A stretch of DNA of 7,595 nt. Source: an uncultured Porphyromonadaceae bacterium. GTDB lineage: Bacteria; Bacteroidota; Bacteroidia; Bacteroidales; Muribaculaceae. The stretch covers positions 1 through 7,595 of the forward strand of contig CAMWMW010000068.1 of assembly GCA_947175455.1 (NCBI GenBank). The letters are read 5' to 3'. The stretch's first letter is position 1. Each line of letters opens with the position of its first letter. The notes beneath the pieces were generated by a model that saw only the letters and a list, made by a program, of their open reading frames with translations, was not told the origin of the DNA and did no database searches. The translations under genes were made by a program, and so were the position numbers. Positions 1 to 6,772 of this stretch are shown piece after piece.

Positions 1-2210
1 GATACGATTTTGGGGGCGGTGTTGTTTCCTCCGTTTGAATTTTTTGTGTTCTGGTAGTTGCCCATTTCCGAGAACTGCCAGATCATGTGGCTGCCGGGAA
101 CCAGAATCATCTGTGCAGCCGCAGCGCCGAGACGCTGACAGCTTGCAGTCTTATTCCCTTTTACTCCCGTCACTCCGTATTGCTGCTGCTTATATGCGAG
201 GCGTTGTTCGTCATGGCTTTCAAGATATGAGACGGTGGATCCTGGCGTGCGGCTGTCCTGAACCGACCACATGCGGTTCAGGTTTGAATCTGAAGAATAT
301 CCCATTGCGAACTGGCAACCGGCGTTGTTGATATTCGCCCAGTTCAGCTCCCCGTCTTCAGCCATCATATTCTCTTCCCGGGCACCTGCGAGATTCTCGT
401 TGATGAAATATGCCTCGGGATTTACTTCCTTCATATATTCATGGATACGTTTCATGCGGTCCACTCGGCTCTGGTTGAATGCGTTTGTTGCCGACTCTCC
501 TGAATTGGTGTATGAGTCGTTGTTTCCGAGACCTTTCACAAGGTCGAAACGGAAGCCGTCTACCTTATACTCCTCAAGCCAGTATTGAACGACATCTTTC
601 CATTGACGCTCAACAAGCGGGTATCCCTGATTCCAGTCGTTGAGCACGCTGTAGGCATGAGGCGCGTTTACATTATAGAATGGATTGGACCCCGGGGTAT
701 ACATCATATACCATGGATGCATGCCGTCAGACTGGTTGAAAACCATATCGAGTATGACGGCGATTCCTTCGGAGTGACATTTGTCGATGAATTCCTTGTA
801 ATCCTGAGGCGTGCCGTAAGCCTTGTCTATGGCAAAATAGAAGTTGGGGTTATATCCCCAGGATATGTTGCCGTTGAATTCGTTGATCGGGAGGAGTTCG
901 ACGGCGTTTACGCCGAGTGATTTAAGGTAGGGAATCTTTTCTATGGCTCCCCGGATTGTTCCGTCTCCGAGCGCTTTCCCCTCCGTGCCTGTGAAGTCGC
1001 GGACGAGAAGCTCATATATAATAAGGTCTGTTTTGTCGGGGGCAGAGAAACTTTCGGTCTTCCACTCGTAATCGGGGAGATTGTCGGCGAAGACAGCGAG
1101 CGGGGTTCCGCTCAGTTTGTCGACAGGATATTCGGGGAGATCCGGATATACCTCGGCAGAAATGTATTTGTCGTTATAGGGATCAAGGGTCAGTCGTGCG
1201 TATGGATCACCGACTTTGATTGAATTGTCGACAAGATAATAATACATCACTCGGGTATTTCTCGGAATCAGCTTCTCCGGTAGAGTCACGGTAAAAAAGC
1301 GGAACGAACTGCCGTCGATTACTTCATCAATATAATCCATGACCTGTGAGCCTGTGGCTTTATAACCGTTCCAGCTGCCTATCACCATTGCATTCTGCTT
1401 CTGTGGAGCGGCAATGCAGAACGTTACCGAACCATCGGTGTTTCTTGTCGCACCCATCGCCGGAGCAGAGGAGGATGGCAGAGGGCGGGAAGCTTCCGCC
1501 CAGCAGAGAGAGAGGGTCTCGGTCTTTGTCTCGGAACCGTCATCGGCTGTTGCCGTCACAGTGTAGTCGCCTACACCGGGGAAGGTATACTCTGAGGCAA
1601 GAGTCTTTGCCGACGAGGCGTTTTTGACGGTTGTGCCGTTTACTGCAATCGAGAGGTTTGCCTCTTTTGTGGAAGAGAGAGTGAATGTCACGGCACCGGT
1701 AGTTGCCGTGATTACTTCATCAGTGGCGGAAGAGGTGAATGCAATCTGAAATCCCTTGTCGGAAACAGGCACGAAGATATCCGTGTTGCCTGTGCCTTTC
1801 CCTTCCTTGGTGCCGTTGGCGTTTCTGAAAACAAAACATAATTTAGAGATTCGGGTGTCTGCGGGAACTCCATAGAACGTGCGGATATCTCCGATATTGA
1901 GTTTCCAGAGATTTGCCGATACATATTCGAGCTTGCATTTGGGCAGGTTGGTATTCCATGCGGCAGGGACGTATTGCCAGTCGGATACTTTCCCGTTGCC
2001 GTCGATTGTGGATACGCCGGTGTGGGCATATAACGCCGTTGACGCCGGCTGGTCTTTGAGACCCATGTTGCCTTGGTCGGCGTGGAAATAGACCACCACA
2101 TTCTGCGAGTCTTCCTGAAGAGGAGAGGGTTCTGTTGTCACGACCTGCGCGTTCAGACCCAAAGCGCCGGCAAGTAACGCGACTGCCGCGAGTAAATAGA
2201 TTTTAAGCAT
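1..2210 (-). CDS. Secreted GH13 alpha-amylase/pullulanase-type glycoside hydrolase (3' end cut by window edge)
   Basis: This enzyme probably hydrolyses alpha-glucosidic bonds in starch, glycogen or related glucans outside the cytoplasm. The frame is open from the ATG at 2210 to the left edge, giving 736 visible residues and no stop. Residues 1-21 form a signal peptide (MLKIYLLAAVALLAGALG, then LNA before Gln22); there is no lipobox Cys, unlike lipoprotein SusG. Residues about 38-148 look like the N-terminal carbohydrate-binding-type beta domain seen in Bacteroidota amylases, about 152-237 like an Ig-like domain, and about 255-350 like a CBM48/E-set domain. The catalytic barrel starts near 394. 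The GH13 motifs are region I DMVFNQ (488-493), region II GFRFDLVKG with nucleophile Asp556, region III NENL with acid/base Glu605, and region IV SHDE with Asp667, so the catalytic triad is intact. Region I has Gln where most GH13 enzymes have His. The rest of the barrel, domain C and any type IX secretion tail lie outside the window. Exact substrate is unknown. Confidence 0.93.
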   Translation of the reverse strand, partial: MLKIYLLAAVALLAGALGLNAQVVTTEPSPLQEDSQNVVVYFHADQGNMGLKDQPASTALYAHTGVSTIDGNGKVSDWQYVPAAWNTNLPKCKLEYVSANLWKLNIGDIRTFYGVPADTRISKLCFVFRNANGTKEGKGTGNTDIFVPVSDKGFQIAFTSSATDEVITATTGAVTFTLSSTKEANLSIAVNGTTVKNASSAKTLASEYTFPGVGDYTVTATADDGSETKTETLSLCWAEASRPLPSSSAPAMGATRNTDGSVTFCIAAPQKQNAMVIGSWNGYKATGSQVMDYIDEVIDGSSFRFFTVTLPEKLIPRNTRVMYYYLVDNSIKVGDPYARLTLDPYNDKYISAEVYPDLPEYPVDKLSGTPLAVFADNLPDYEWKTESFSAPDKTDLIIYELLVRDFTGTEGKALGDGTIRGAIEKIPYLKSLGVNAVELLPINEFNGNISWGYNPNFYFAIDKAYGTPQDYKEFIDKCHSEGIAVILDMVFNQSDGMHPWYMMYTPGSNPFYNVNAPHAYSVLNDWNQGYPLVERQWKDVVQYWLEEYKVDGFRFDLVKGLGNNDSYTNSGESATNAFNQSRVDRMKRIHEYMKEVNPEAYFINENLAGAREENMMAEDGELNWANINNAGCQFAMGYSSDSNLNRMWSVQDSRTPGSTVSYLESHDEQRLAYKQQQYGVTGVKGNKTASCQRLGAAAAQMILVPGSHMIWQFSEMGNYQNTKNSNGGNNTAPKIV

Positions 2211-2333
2211 TGTGTAAGAATTTATTTAGTTAAAAAGTTGTTGGAAATATATGTCAGTGGAATCGAAAAGATATATTTCAGCAGAGATGTAAAGATGTAC
2301 GTGAGGAGACAGGAGAGCGGGAGCGTGCCGGGG
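2208..2333 (-). promoter_or_regulatory. Intergenic leader of the amylase gene with a weak Bacteroidota-type -7 candidate
   Basis: The 123 bases between the DUF695-like stop and the amylase ATG are strongly AT-rich next to the start codon. On the minus strand, TATATTTC (2244-2251) matches the Bacteroidota -7 consensus TAnnTTTG except at the last base, and would give a leader of roughly 25-30 bases. No convincing TTTG -33 element sits at the usual spacing, so this is tentative. No Shine-Dalgarno sequence precedes the ATG. No stable terminator hairpin with a T tract is visible after the upstream gene. Confidence 0.3.
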
Positions 2334-2777
2334 TTATTTCTCCTCGTCGTCTGGAGCTATATAGGATATTTCGCGCATTTCGCGATATTCTTCCCAATCC
2401 GGGTCGGATTCCGCCTCGATGAGCAGAGGCATCTGTTCCAGAGGTTCGAGAGCGCGGTTGAACACGCGTCCGAATATGTTGAGGTTCTGTGTGTAGAAAA
2501 CCCAGTCGCGTCTTCCGTCGCCGGTATATATCCCGGTCATGTATGCGACTTTGTCTTTCTTGAATTCTGCCATCATCGCATCGGTGGCTTTCTCCATGAG
2601 TACGGCATCGGCATCATCAGGCATTCCCGACGGGAGAGCCTGATAATCCCATGACACGGTGACGCGATAATTGAATTTTCCCTTTGCGATTATTTCATCC
2701 ATGTAGTCGCGTCCGGTGACTATAATCGTGCTTCCGTTTTCAGCTTCGGTAGGAGCGGACCACCATCTTTCTTTCAT
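2334..2777 (-). CDS. DUF695-like small soluble protein
   Basis: This 147-residue protein has no signal peptide or membrane segment and is probably cytoplasmic. I assign it to the DUF695 family from its overall pattern: an N-terminal strand ending in ITVTGRD-like residues (18-24), a WDYQ segment (43-46), the glycine-rich turn TGDGRRDWVFYT (85-96), and the acidic ending EAESDPDWEEYREM (121-134). The family has no established biochemical activity, and no catalytic motif is visible. The ATG (2775-2777) overlaps the TGA of the DUF2027 gene by four bases (ATGA), so its translation is probably coupled to that gene and the two products may work together. The C-terminus is very acidic (DDEEK). The family assignment is from memory of the pattern. 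Confidence 0.8.
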   Translation of the reverse strand: MKERWWSAPTEAENGSTIIVTGRDYMDEIIAKGKFNYRVTVSWDYQALPSGMPDDADAVLMEKATDAMMAEFKKDKVAYMTGIYTGDGRRDWVFYTQNLNIFGRVFNRALEPLEQMPLLIEAESDPDWEEYREMREISYIAPDDEEK

Positions 2778-3490
2778 CTGCGTTCTGAATAAAGTGGAAT
2801 TTCAATGCATGGCGTTTCGAGATAGACACCCGGTCGGAAACAATGCGCCTTGAAGAATTTTGTGAGGTCGATTTTCTTTGACACGTTGAGCGGGTACTTG
2901 ACCTGGAAGGACTTCCCTTTCTTATATGCCATTGCCTGGAACACAACCCGTTCGATCTCCGAGATATTCTGTTGGGTAAACGATGCGAGATCTATCATCT
3001 CGTTGGGGGCGACTTCTCCGGTGAAAAGCGGTTTCCAGGCTTTCGCCTCGTTGTCGCGTATGAGAACAGAGAAATAGAGGAAATAATTTGAATCGTTTAC
3101 CAATGCCGCGTTGATTCGCGAAGAGGAGAGGGCTTTTACATTCTCCGGTTCGAAGACCAGAGCTACTGTGATGTCTTCACCATATTCCGTTTCTTCCACA
3201 GGAAGTTCGGGTTCTGCGACAATCTCCGTTTTTTGGGACTCGGTGCCTTTCTGAGGAGCTGAGTCGCGGACACTTTTCTTGCCGTCGTCGAATGCCTTCT
3301 GATCGAACATCATGCGAGCACCCTTCTTTTCGGGTTCATGACCGGCAGGGAGCACCACTACCACTTCGTTGAGAAGCACTGGTGTCTCGAAGCCGTCTTC
3401 CTCGACATAGGCTATACGTCCCTCTATTTTTGTTATTTTGCCGCCGCCTGTCGTGTTCAGGAATCTGACGGTGTCTCCTATTTTTGCCAT
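2774..3490 (-). CDS. DUF2027 protein lacking the C-terminal Smr domain
   Basis: This 238-residue protein of unknown function has no signal peptide or membrane segment. Residues 1-48 form a small SH3/Tudor/KOW-like beta unit (KIGDTVRFLNTTGGGKITKI, then EEDGFETPVL), typical of the start of Bacteroidota DUF2027 proteins. Residues 50-105 are a charged, low-complexity linker rich in Lys, Glu and Pro. Residues about 106-235 are the DUF2027 beta-sandwich, including SRINAALVNDSNYFLYFS (124-141) and the ending HCFRPGVYLETP (216-227). As I recall the family, homologues are usually about 340-380 residues and end in an Smr (MutS2-type) nuclease or nucleic-acid-binding domain. Here the stop falls just after the DUF2027 domain. 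The next gene overlaps by ATGA and encodes a DUF695-like protein instead. The start ATG at 3488-3490 fits the family N-terminus. The Smr loss is inferred from recalled homologue lengths. Confidence 0.85.
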   Translation of the reverse strand: MAKIGDTVRFLNTTGGGKITKIEGRIAYVEEDGFETPVLLNEVVVVLPAGHEPEKKGARMMFDQKAFDDGKKSVRDSAPQKGTESQKTEIVAEPELPVEETEYGEDITVALVFEPENVKALSSSRINAALVNDSNYFLYFSVLIRDNEAKAWKPLFTGEVAPNEMIDLASFTQQNISEIERVVFQAMAYKKGKSFQVKYPLNVSKKIDLTKFFKAHCFRPGVYLETPCIEIPLYSERR

Positions 3491-3584
3491 TTATAAACAG
3501 AATTTAAACGGATATCCGGAAAATCGGACTTAATATATTGATTTGATCAATGTGAGTGCCTTGAAAACAGTCTGTAATGTCCGG
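3491..3584 (-). promoter_or_regulatory. Intergenic region upstream of the DUF2027 gene with palindromes
   Basis: These 94 bases separate the U32 gene stop from the DUF2027 start and are the only real break within the first five genes, so a promoter for the DUF2027/DUF695 pair may lie here. They contain a perfect 10-bp palindrome, CGGATATCCG (3509-3518), 18 bases upstream of the ATG, and an 8-bp palindrome, TTGATCAA (3543-3550), inside a longer inverted repeat ATTGAT/ATCAAT (3537-3551). The first is placed as an operator or a leader hairpin would be. I could not fit a good TTTG/TAnnTTTG promoter, and no clear intrinsic terminator for the upstream gene is visible. Confidence 0.3.
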
Positions 3585-4823
3585 TTATTTGATTTTCCAG
3601 AAGTATAATTTATCTGACGGACGCACTTTCTCAGGCACAGGCATAGAGAACAGCTGTCCTTTGGTCACGCAGTCAACCGGTCTGAGGTCAAACCTCAGTT
3701 CTTTTATAGTGAAGATCAAGGCTCCGGTTGTCGGTCCTGTAATCACCACTTCATCGCCGGTGTGCAGTTCCCCCGCCTCCATAAGGAATTCCCCGATACC
3801 TATTTTTGAGAAATACCTCATCGCTTTGCCGGCATAACTCTTGACGCGTGTCGCGCTTGAGCCGTATTTGGCGCTCCACTCCCCAAGACGTTCTCCCATA
3901 TAATATCCGTTCCAGTATCCACGGTTGAATATCTTGACGAGTCTGTCATCCCATGCGGCTATTTTCTCTTCGTCATAGGTGCCTTCGGTGATAGCCTGAA
4001 GAGCTTCCGAATAACATGCCACCGCTTCCGCCACATATTCCGGACCTCTCGCCCTGCCTTCGATTTTGAATACCCGTACCCCCGCGTCAACCATTTTGTT
4101 CAGGAAGTGGATGGTCTTGAGGTCTTTGGGACTCATTATGTATTGGTTGTCGATTTCGAGTTCGTCGCCGGTCTCTTTATCCCGTACCGTGTATGCGCGG
4201 CGGCATATCTGGTTGCAGGCGCCACGGTTCGCGCTTGAGTTCATTTCGTGAAGGCTCATGTAGCATTTCCCGCTTACCGCCATGCAGAGCGCTCCATGGC
4301 AGAACATTTCGAGTCTGATTTTCTCGCCGTTCGGACCGCATATGTTTTCTTTTTCTATGGCATTGTGTATTTCCTTGACCTGCTCCATGTTTAGTTCTCT
4401 GGCAAGCACCATCACATCGGCGAACTGCGAATAGAATCTCACAGCCTCGGTGTTGCTTACATTGACCTGAGTGGAGATATGCACTTCCTGTCCTATCTCG
4501 CGGGCATACATTATCGCCGCCATGTCGGAGGCAATTATCGCCGATATGCCTGCCTGCCTTGCACGTGAGATTATCATGCGCATGGTCTCCATATCGTTGT
4601 CATAGATAACCGTGTTTACGGTAAGGTAGGTTCTGACGCCTTTCTCCGAGCATATTCCGGCTATCCTTGCCATGTCATCGGCGGTGAAATTCGCGCTTGA
4701 GCGCGAGCGCATGTTCAGTCCCTCGATGCCGAAATACCCGGCATCGGTGCCGGCGGCGAGTGCGGCGGCGAGAGACTCCCAGCTCCCTACGGGAGCCATT
4801 ATTTCAAAATCCTTACGGTTCAT
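3585..4823 (-). CDS. U32-family iron-sulfur protein, TrhP/YegQ-like
   Basis: This 412-residue protein belongs to family U32, once called collagenase-like peptidases but now known to include RNA- and quinone-hydroxylation factors. The N-terminal half is a TIM-barrel-like region beginning FEIMAPVGSWESLAAAL. The U32 signature runs from Glu172 to Ser190 (HGALCMAVSGKCYMS). Four cysteines, Cys180, Cys187, Cys203 and Cys207 (GACNQIC), match the TrhP/YegQ arrangement expected to hold a [4Fe-4S] cluster; Cys175 is an extra cysteine nearby. The segment SPKDLKTI (231-238) and KIEGRARG (253-260) are further family landmarks. A small C-terminal beta domain follows from about 325. E. coli TrhP makes 5-hydroxyuridine at tRNA position 34 under low oxygen, using prephenate-derived chemistry. 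That role is the best guess here, but paralogues (RlhA for 23S rRNA, UbiU/UbiV for ubiquinone) make it uncertain. Its ATG overlaps the menG stop by four bases. Confidence 0.9.
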   Translation of the reverse strand: MNRKDFEIMAPVGSWESLAAALAAGTDAGYFGIEGLNMRSRSSANFTADDMARIAGICSEKGVRTYLTVNTVIYDNDMETMRMIISRARQAGISAIIASDMAAIMYAREIGQEVHISTQVNVSNTEAVRFYSQFADVMVLARELNMEQVKEIHNAIEKENICGPNGEKIRLEMFCHGALCMAVSGKCYMSLHEMNSSANRGACNQICRRAYTVRDKETGDELEIDNQYIMSPKDLKTIHFLNKMVDAGVRVFKIEGRARGPEYVAEAVACYSEALQAITEGTYDEEKIAAWDDRLVKIFNRGYWNGYYMGERLGEWSAKYGSSATRVKSYAGKAMRYFSKIGIGEFLMEAGELHTGDEVVITGPTTGALIFTIKELRFDLRPVDCVTKGQLFSMPVPEKVRPSDKLYFWKIK

Positions 4824-5581
4824 TTATGTGCTATGTAGTATGTTACGGCTCCGAAAGTGAGCGATTTCCACCGGCAGCGGTTAAATCCGCAGCTTTCCAT
4901 CACGGATGTCATGTCATTGCGCTGTGGCGCCGCCGCGATGCTCTCCGGAAGATATGAATATGCGCGGGTGTCACCCGAGACAATTCTTCCTGCGAAGGGG
5001 ATTATATGGCGGGAATATATGTTGTATAACGCTAATGGAATCTTCGAAGCCGGTCGGGAAAGCTCGATCACGCAGAGTGTGCCTCCGGGACGCAGGACTC
5101 TCAGCATCTCCCTGTAACCCTGCTTCAGATGCTCGAAGTTGCGCACTCCGTATGCCACAGTAATCATATCCTGCGAGTTGTCAGGCAGTAGGAGGTCAAG
5201 CGAGTCTCCCTGAATGAATGAAATGCGTTTTTTTGCCGAAGCATCGCACTTGGCAAGTTTCTCCCTCGCCACTTCAAGCATGCCGTCGGAAAGGTCGATG
5301 CCTGTTATTTCAGCTTCCGGGAAGCGGCGGATGAGATCGAATGCCACATCACCAGTGCCTGTGGCGATGTCAAGAACCGCACGTGGAGATGCCGGCAGTT
5401 CCTTCGAGGCGGCGTCAAGTGCGCGTGAACGCCACCATCGGTGAAGACCGAAAGTCATCGCCGTGTTCATGAAATCATATGCCGGAGCGATGGAGTCAAA
5501 CATCTCTTCGACCTGATCGGTTTTATGTCTTCTGTCGGAATATGGCGTTACCAGTTCCGCACCGCTTTTTATCTCATTCAT
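4820..5581 (-). CDS. menG: Demethylmenaquinone methyltransferase (MenG/UbiE family)
   Basis: This enzyme transfers a methyl group from S-adenosylmethionine to the ring of demethylmenaquinone, the last step of menaquinone synthesis, at the inner face of the cytoplasmic membrane. The ATG at 5579-5581 gives 253 residues, close to the family's usual 230-260. Diagnostic segments are VEEMFDSIAPAYDFMN (24-39), SAM motif I DIATGTGDVAF (71-81), the acidic end of strand 2 GIDLSDGML (94-102), VAYGVRNF (142-149), LRVLRPGGTLCVIELSRP (160-177) and SYLPESIAAAP (209-219). The frame stays open upstream to an ATG at 5882-5884, but that start would overlap the GNAT gene by about 260 bases and add sequence absent from the family, so I reject it. 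The gene follows the GNAT gene after 44 bases and ends in an ATGA overlap with the U32 gene. Bacteroidales respire with menaquinone, so menG fits the host better than ubiE. Confidence 0.95.
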   Translation of the reverse strand: MNEIKSGAELVTPYSDRRHKTDQVEEMFDSIAPAYDFMNTAMTFGLHRWWRSRALDAASKELPASPRAVLDIATGTGDVAFDLIRRFPEAEITGIDLSDGMLEVAREKLAKCDASAKKRISFIQGDSLDLLLPDNSQDMITVAYGVRNFEHLKQGYREMLRVLRPGGTLCVIELSRPASKIPLALYNIYSRHIIPFAGRIVSGDTRAYSYLPESIAAAPQRNDMTSVMESCGFNRCRWKSLTFGAVTYYIAHK

Positions 5582-5625
5582 CAGCCTGTTTTCTTGACGT
5601 GTCTGTTGTATATTATGACAACTTT

Positions 5626-6753
5626 TTACAGTTTCTTTGCGAACGAGCGTCTGCGTCGATGCTGGCGTGTCGTGAAATATTCCCACTGGCTCTGCACCTT
5701 GGCGTTTGTCTCCATTTCCGGATTTGATTCCGCATATTTGTATCCGTTCCTGATATAATAAGGAATAAGATCCTGAAAAAGGAGAGCGTTCACACCTTTG
5801 TTCTGGTATTCCGGATGCACGGCTACAAGGAGCAGATCGACCCTGTCGTTTTTCCCTTTTAGCCCTTTCAGCAGATGATACCATCCGAGAGGGAGCATCT
5901 TTCCCTTCGATTTCTGCAATGCGCGGCTCATTGAGGGCATTGATATGCCTACGCCGACGAGTCTTCCGTTTGAGTCGACGATGAGGGTGACCAGATCGAG
6001 ATTCAGAAGGTTCAGGTAGATGTCTATATAGTGGTCTATCTGACGCTCCGTCAGTGTTGAATACTGGTACAGGTCCTTGTATGCGTCGTTGATGAGATGG
6101 AAAAGTGCATGTCCGTATTCCATCTTGATTCGTTTGCGGTTTGTGTATTTGAGAACCTTGAGTCCGTATTTCTTTTTTACAATCTCCGCAATTCTGTTGT
6201 ATTTGTCGGGTATGCTGTCGGGCACCTCCATCAGAAACTCCAGCCAGTCGGATTCTTTTTTATAACCGTGTTTCTCCATATGCTCCGGATAATACGGATA
6301 GTTGTATATCGTAGCCATGGTGGAAAGTTCATCGAATCCGGCTATGAGCATTCCTTCGTGGTCGAGGTCCGTGAATCCGAGCGGACCTATAAGTTTGGTC
6401 ATGCCCTTCTTGCGGCTCCAGTCTTCCGCTGCCTTGAGAAGGGCGGCGGATACGGAAGGGTCATCGATGAAATCGATAAATCCGAATCGAGCGTCTTTGG
6501 TTCCCGATTTTTCGTTTACCTGGCGGTTTATTATAGCGGCGATTCTGCCTACGGGCCTGCCTTCGCGGTATGCCATGAAATATGCTGATTCACAGAAATC
6601 GAAGGCGGGGTTCTCGTCAGGCATGAGCGTGGAGACGTCATCTGAAATCAACGGGGGCACGTAATAAGGGTTGCCGTCGTAAAGATCTATCTGAAACTGC
6701 GTGAATTTCCTAAGATTTGCCTTTGTCGGTTCTATTTGCTTTATTTCAATCAT
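5626..6753 (-). CDS. Tandem GNAT-fold acyltransferase-like protein (possible lipid N-acyltransferase)
   Basis: This 375-residue soluble protein appears to contain two acyl-CoA N-acyltransferase folds. The N-terminal half has FMAYREGRPVGRIAAIINRQ (59-78) followed by an FGFIDFIDD strand and a helix leading to KLIGPLGF (120-127). The C-terminal half has TLIVDSNGRLVGVGISMP (256-273) and the best acetyl-CoA loop, AVHPEYQNKGVNALL (311-325), followed by YAESNPEMETN (340-350). A very basic tail (RQHRRRRSFAKKL) could contact membrane lipid or nucleic acid. The family is conserved in Bacteroidota and related to the YghO-type proteins of other phyla. I recall that the bacterial ceramide synthase bCerS belongs to a similar group, so N-acylation of a sphingoid base is a candidate role, but this is inference. 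The start ATG at 6751-6753 follows the pseudokinase stop by 19 bases, and the leader AGAGAAAG is A-rich. Fold assignment is fairly firm; substrate is unknown. Confidence 0.85.
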   Translation of the reverse strand: MIEIKQIEPTKANLRKFTQFQIDLYDGNPYYVPPLISDDVSTLMPDENPAFDFCESAYFMAYREGRPVGRIAAIINRQVNEKSGTKDARFGFIDFIDDPSVSAALLKAAEDWSRKKGMTKLIGPLGFTDLDHEGMLIAGFDELSTMATIYNYPYYPEHMEKHGYKKESDWLEFLMEVPDSIPDKYNRIAEIVKKKYGLKVLKYTNRKRIKMEYGHALFHLINDAYKDLYQYSTLTERQIDHYIDIYLNLLNLDLVTLIVDSNGRLVGVGISMPSMSRALQKSKGKMLPLGWYHLLKGLKGKNDRVDLLLVAVHPEYQNKGVNALLFQDLIPYYIRNGYKYAESNPEMETNAKVQSQWEYFTTRQHRRRRSFAKKL

Positions 6754-6772
6754 CTTTCTCTGGAAGTAATCT

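Noticed and set aside
585..920. Plus-strand open frames under the amylase gene (also around 35-588 and 1346-1627)
   Set aside because: They lie antisense to a continuous, motif-bearing GH13 frame and resemble no protein I recognise.
1317..1722. Two copies of GATTACTTCATCA about 390 bases apart inside the amylase gene
   Set aside because: They encode similar Asp-Glu-Val-Ile stretches in different domains; a single short match within coding sequence is most likely chance.
2285..2299. Short tandem repeat AGATGTA in the gap before the amylase gene
   Set aside because: Two 7-base copies with one base between them are too short to be meaningful and have no associated structure.
2334..3490. Toxin-antitoxin or defence pair reading of the overlapping DUF2027 and DUF695-like genes
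   Set aside because: The overlap and sizes are suggestive, but neither protein shows a nuclease, antitoxin DNA-binding or other defence motif, and DUF2027 is a family I know as a widespread Bacteroidota core protein.
5582..5884. 101-residue N-terminal extension of menG from an upstream in-frame ATG
   Set aside because: It would overlap the end of the GNAT gene by about 260 bases, and the added sequence does not resemble the methyltransferase family. The ATG at 5581 gives the normal length.
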